Positions 63,278 through 64,000 of a DNA stretch of 64,000 nt are shown here, piece by piece. Below the pieces are notes generated by a model. It did no database searches and was not told the origin of the DNA. It saw only the letters and a program-made list of their open reading frames with translations. Every line of letters starts with the position of its first letter. Position 1 is the stretch's first letter. The stretch lies in the NCBI RefSeq assembly GCF_030464365.1, contig NZ_VCYI01000004.1:62001-126000 (forward strand), written 5' to 3'. Origin of the DNA: Methanoculleus methanifontis. GTDB lineage: Archaea > Halobacteriota > Methanomicrobia > Methanomicrobiales > Methanoculleaceae. Made by a program: the position numbers and the translations under genes.

Positions 63278-63420
63278 AAAACGCTTCACGTTTTCTCGAG
63301 CTCCGGCCGCTCGCACCGTCCAGTGCGAGCGCCCATCGCCGTTCGCACCTCCGGTGCTCACGTTCGCTACGCTCACGCGTCGAAGACCTTCGGTCTTCTC
63401 CGAGCGTCGTTAATACCAAA
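63278..63420 (-). repeat. degenerate double-hairpin units next to cobZ
   Basis: It contains GAAAACGC TTCAC GTTTTC, CTCGAGCTCCGGCCG, GCTCGCACCGTCCAGTGCGAGC (a 7-bp stem), then GCACC TCC GGTGC and GAAGACC TTC GGTCTTC. They follow the minus-oriented array without a break and stop about 40 bases before the cobZ start. The stretch 62961-63085 has no visible feature. Confidence 0.75.
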
Positions 63421-63455
63421 CCCAAAAATACCTCCCCAAACCAAATAATTCAACA

Positions 63456-63899
63456 ATGTTCGAGATAGAGCGCAGATTGGAAGAGAAGGGCATCGTAAGG
63501 AGAGATATCGTCGCCTCCGCGATGGAACTCTACGTTCCCCACGGAATAGAGGCGGATGAGGCCGCGCGCAGGCTTGACGCAAAGATCGGGAAGGCGCTTG
63601 AGGATCCGAATATTTCATCGCTCCTCCTCGGTGCCCTCCTGCTCGAGGACGAACTCTACGTGAAGCGGAAAGACTCCGAGATCGCCGACGACCCGGTCTT
63701 CCTCCTCTCCGACGAGATCATCGGGATGGCCATCGCTGAGGTGATCGGGGGAACCTACGCGCGGTTCGAGTTCACCCGCTACGACCAGAAGAAGCCGGGG
63801 ATCCTGGGCAAACTCGGACCGTTCCTCGACGACGCCGTCGCCGGGCTGATCGCCGGCTGCACGTCGCGCCTCTACAGCGAGTCGATGGGATCGATGTGA
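63456..63899 (+). CDS. cobZ: alpha-ribazole phosphatase CobZ (PgpA-like fold)
   Basis: Removes the phosphate from alpha-ribazole-5'-phosphate in archaeal cobamide synthesis. The 147-residue protein resembles phosphatidylglycerophosphatase A: MFEIERRLEEKGIVRRDIVA, LLLGALLLEDELYVK, DDPVFLLSDEIIGMAIAEVI with the acidic D...DE active-site pair, and ILGKLGPFLDDAVAGLIAGC. CobZ was characterised in Methanosarcina mazei. The 4-base overlap with cobS and the divergent CobT-like gene favour CobZ over a lipid phosphatase. Confidence 0.85.
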   Translation: MFEIERRLEEKGIVRRDIVASAMELYVPHGIEADEAARRLDAKIGKALEDPNISSLLLGALLLEDELYVKRKDSEIADDPVFLLSDEIIGMAIAEVIGGTYARFEFTRYDQKKPGILGKLGPFLDDAVAGLIAGCTSRLYSESMGSM

Positions 63900-64000
63900 G
63901 ATCAGTCCTCGCCCTCCTGCAGTTCTGCACCTCGCTCCCCCTCGGGAGACCGGTCGGCTTCGAGCACTTCGCCCGCCGCTCCTACCTCTACCCGCTCGCC
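63896..64000 (+). CDS. cobS: cobalamin synthase CobS, N-terminal fragment (runs off window)
   Basis: Joins adenosylcobinamide-GDP with alpha-ribazole at the membrane. Only 35 residues are visible, starting with GTG at 63896 inside the cobZ stop: VRSVLALLQFCTSLPLGRPV then GFEHFARRSYLYPLA. This matches the CobS N-terminus, where an LxFxTxLPxG motif precedes a P.AG membrane segment. The frame is open to the window end. Confidence 0.85.
   Translation, partial: MRSVLALLQFCTSLPLGRPVGFEHFARRSYLYPLA

Noticed and set aside
63008-63448. Repeat-encoded frames with GLNSVPTEPRHSHLQ units
   Set aside because: Same artefact of a 45-bp tandem repeat; no ribosome site and no family.

Overview
The window is a GC-rich piece of a methanogen chromosome, most likely Methanomicrobiales and probably Methanoculleus or a close relative (my inference from gene content; no search was possible). 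Supporting genes include archaeal family B DNA polymerase, a geranylgeranylglyceryl-phosphate synthase, archaeal-type ThrRS, GatCAB, an archaeal XPD-type helicase, a CobZ/CobT-type cobalamin branch, an FmdE-domain protein, DUF2115, an F420-type LLM oxidoreductase, and TATA boxes about 25-30 nt before several starts. No insertion sequence, CRISPR array or prophage block is visible. The window is almost wholly chromosomal housekeeping, broken by repeat-rich gaps.

Layout. 0-15 kb: mdh-polB (minus), pyrD-pyrK, an exported beta-propeller protein, mobA-panE, ogt-XPD helicase, a small membrane protein, then corA, mscS, a second corA with a probable frameshift at its 5' end, and purB. 15-19 kb: a gap with a gene remnant, a TolB-like exported protein with a PGF-CTERM-like tail, and an exported FmdE-domain protein. 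19-30 kb: a long plus-strand run of asparagine-synthetase-like protein, gatC-gatA-gatB, topA, GGGP synthase, trmJ, dcd and thrS. 30-38 kb: a repeat-rich gap, a rubrerythrin-like protein, a broken Na+/H+ antiporter gene, eno, a DUF3795 protein, tRNA-Gln, manC, a TPR protein and a sugar epimerase. 38-48 kb: a Xer-type recombinase, a 1.35-kb gene-free stretch with an 11-bp tandem repeat, a conserved methanogen protein, a MobB-MoaE fusion, glmM, a 45-bp repeat array, an 1187-residue helical-repeat protein, acylphosphatase and a stand-alone Cas1. 48-64 kb: two PaaK-type ligases with an ACT protein, a DUF1538-DUF1538-PII operon, an HPS-RraA fusion, an LLM oxidoreductase, amt-glnK, DUF2115, nitroreductase, a TraB-GumN protein, a cysteine-cluster protein, GMP synthase glutaminase, CobT-like, CobZ and the start of cobS.

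The strongest candidate for something undescribed is a family of intergenic repeats of about 45 bp at about 30, 43, 56 and 63 kb. Each unit carries two short hairpins, mostly with three-base loops, joined by a GAG...GAG linker. The units occur as tandem arrays and as singletons. One copy of a second GC-rich repeat (30.3 kb) contains one unit of about 45 bp at a point where the other copy (56.6 kb) has none, which looks like a filled and empty site pair. The 43-kb array runs into the last codons of glmM.

Other items worth a look are the solo Cas1, in which the usual first catalytic glutamate appears to be serine; the asparagine-synthetase-like gene with a degenerate glutaminase half placed directly before gatCAB; and two separate PII-plus-membrane-protein operons 4 kb apart.
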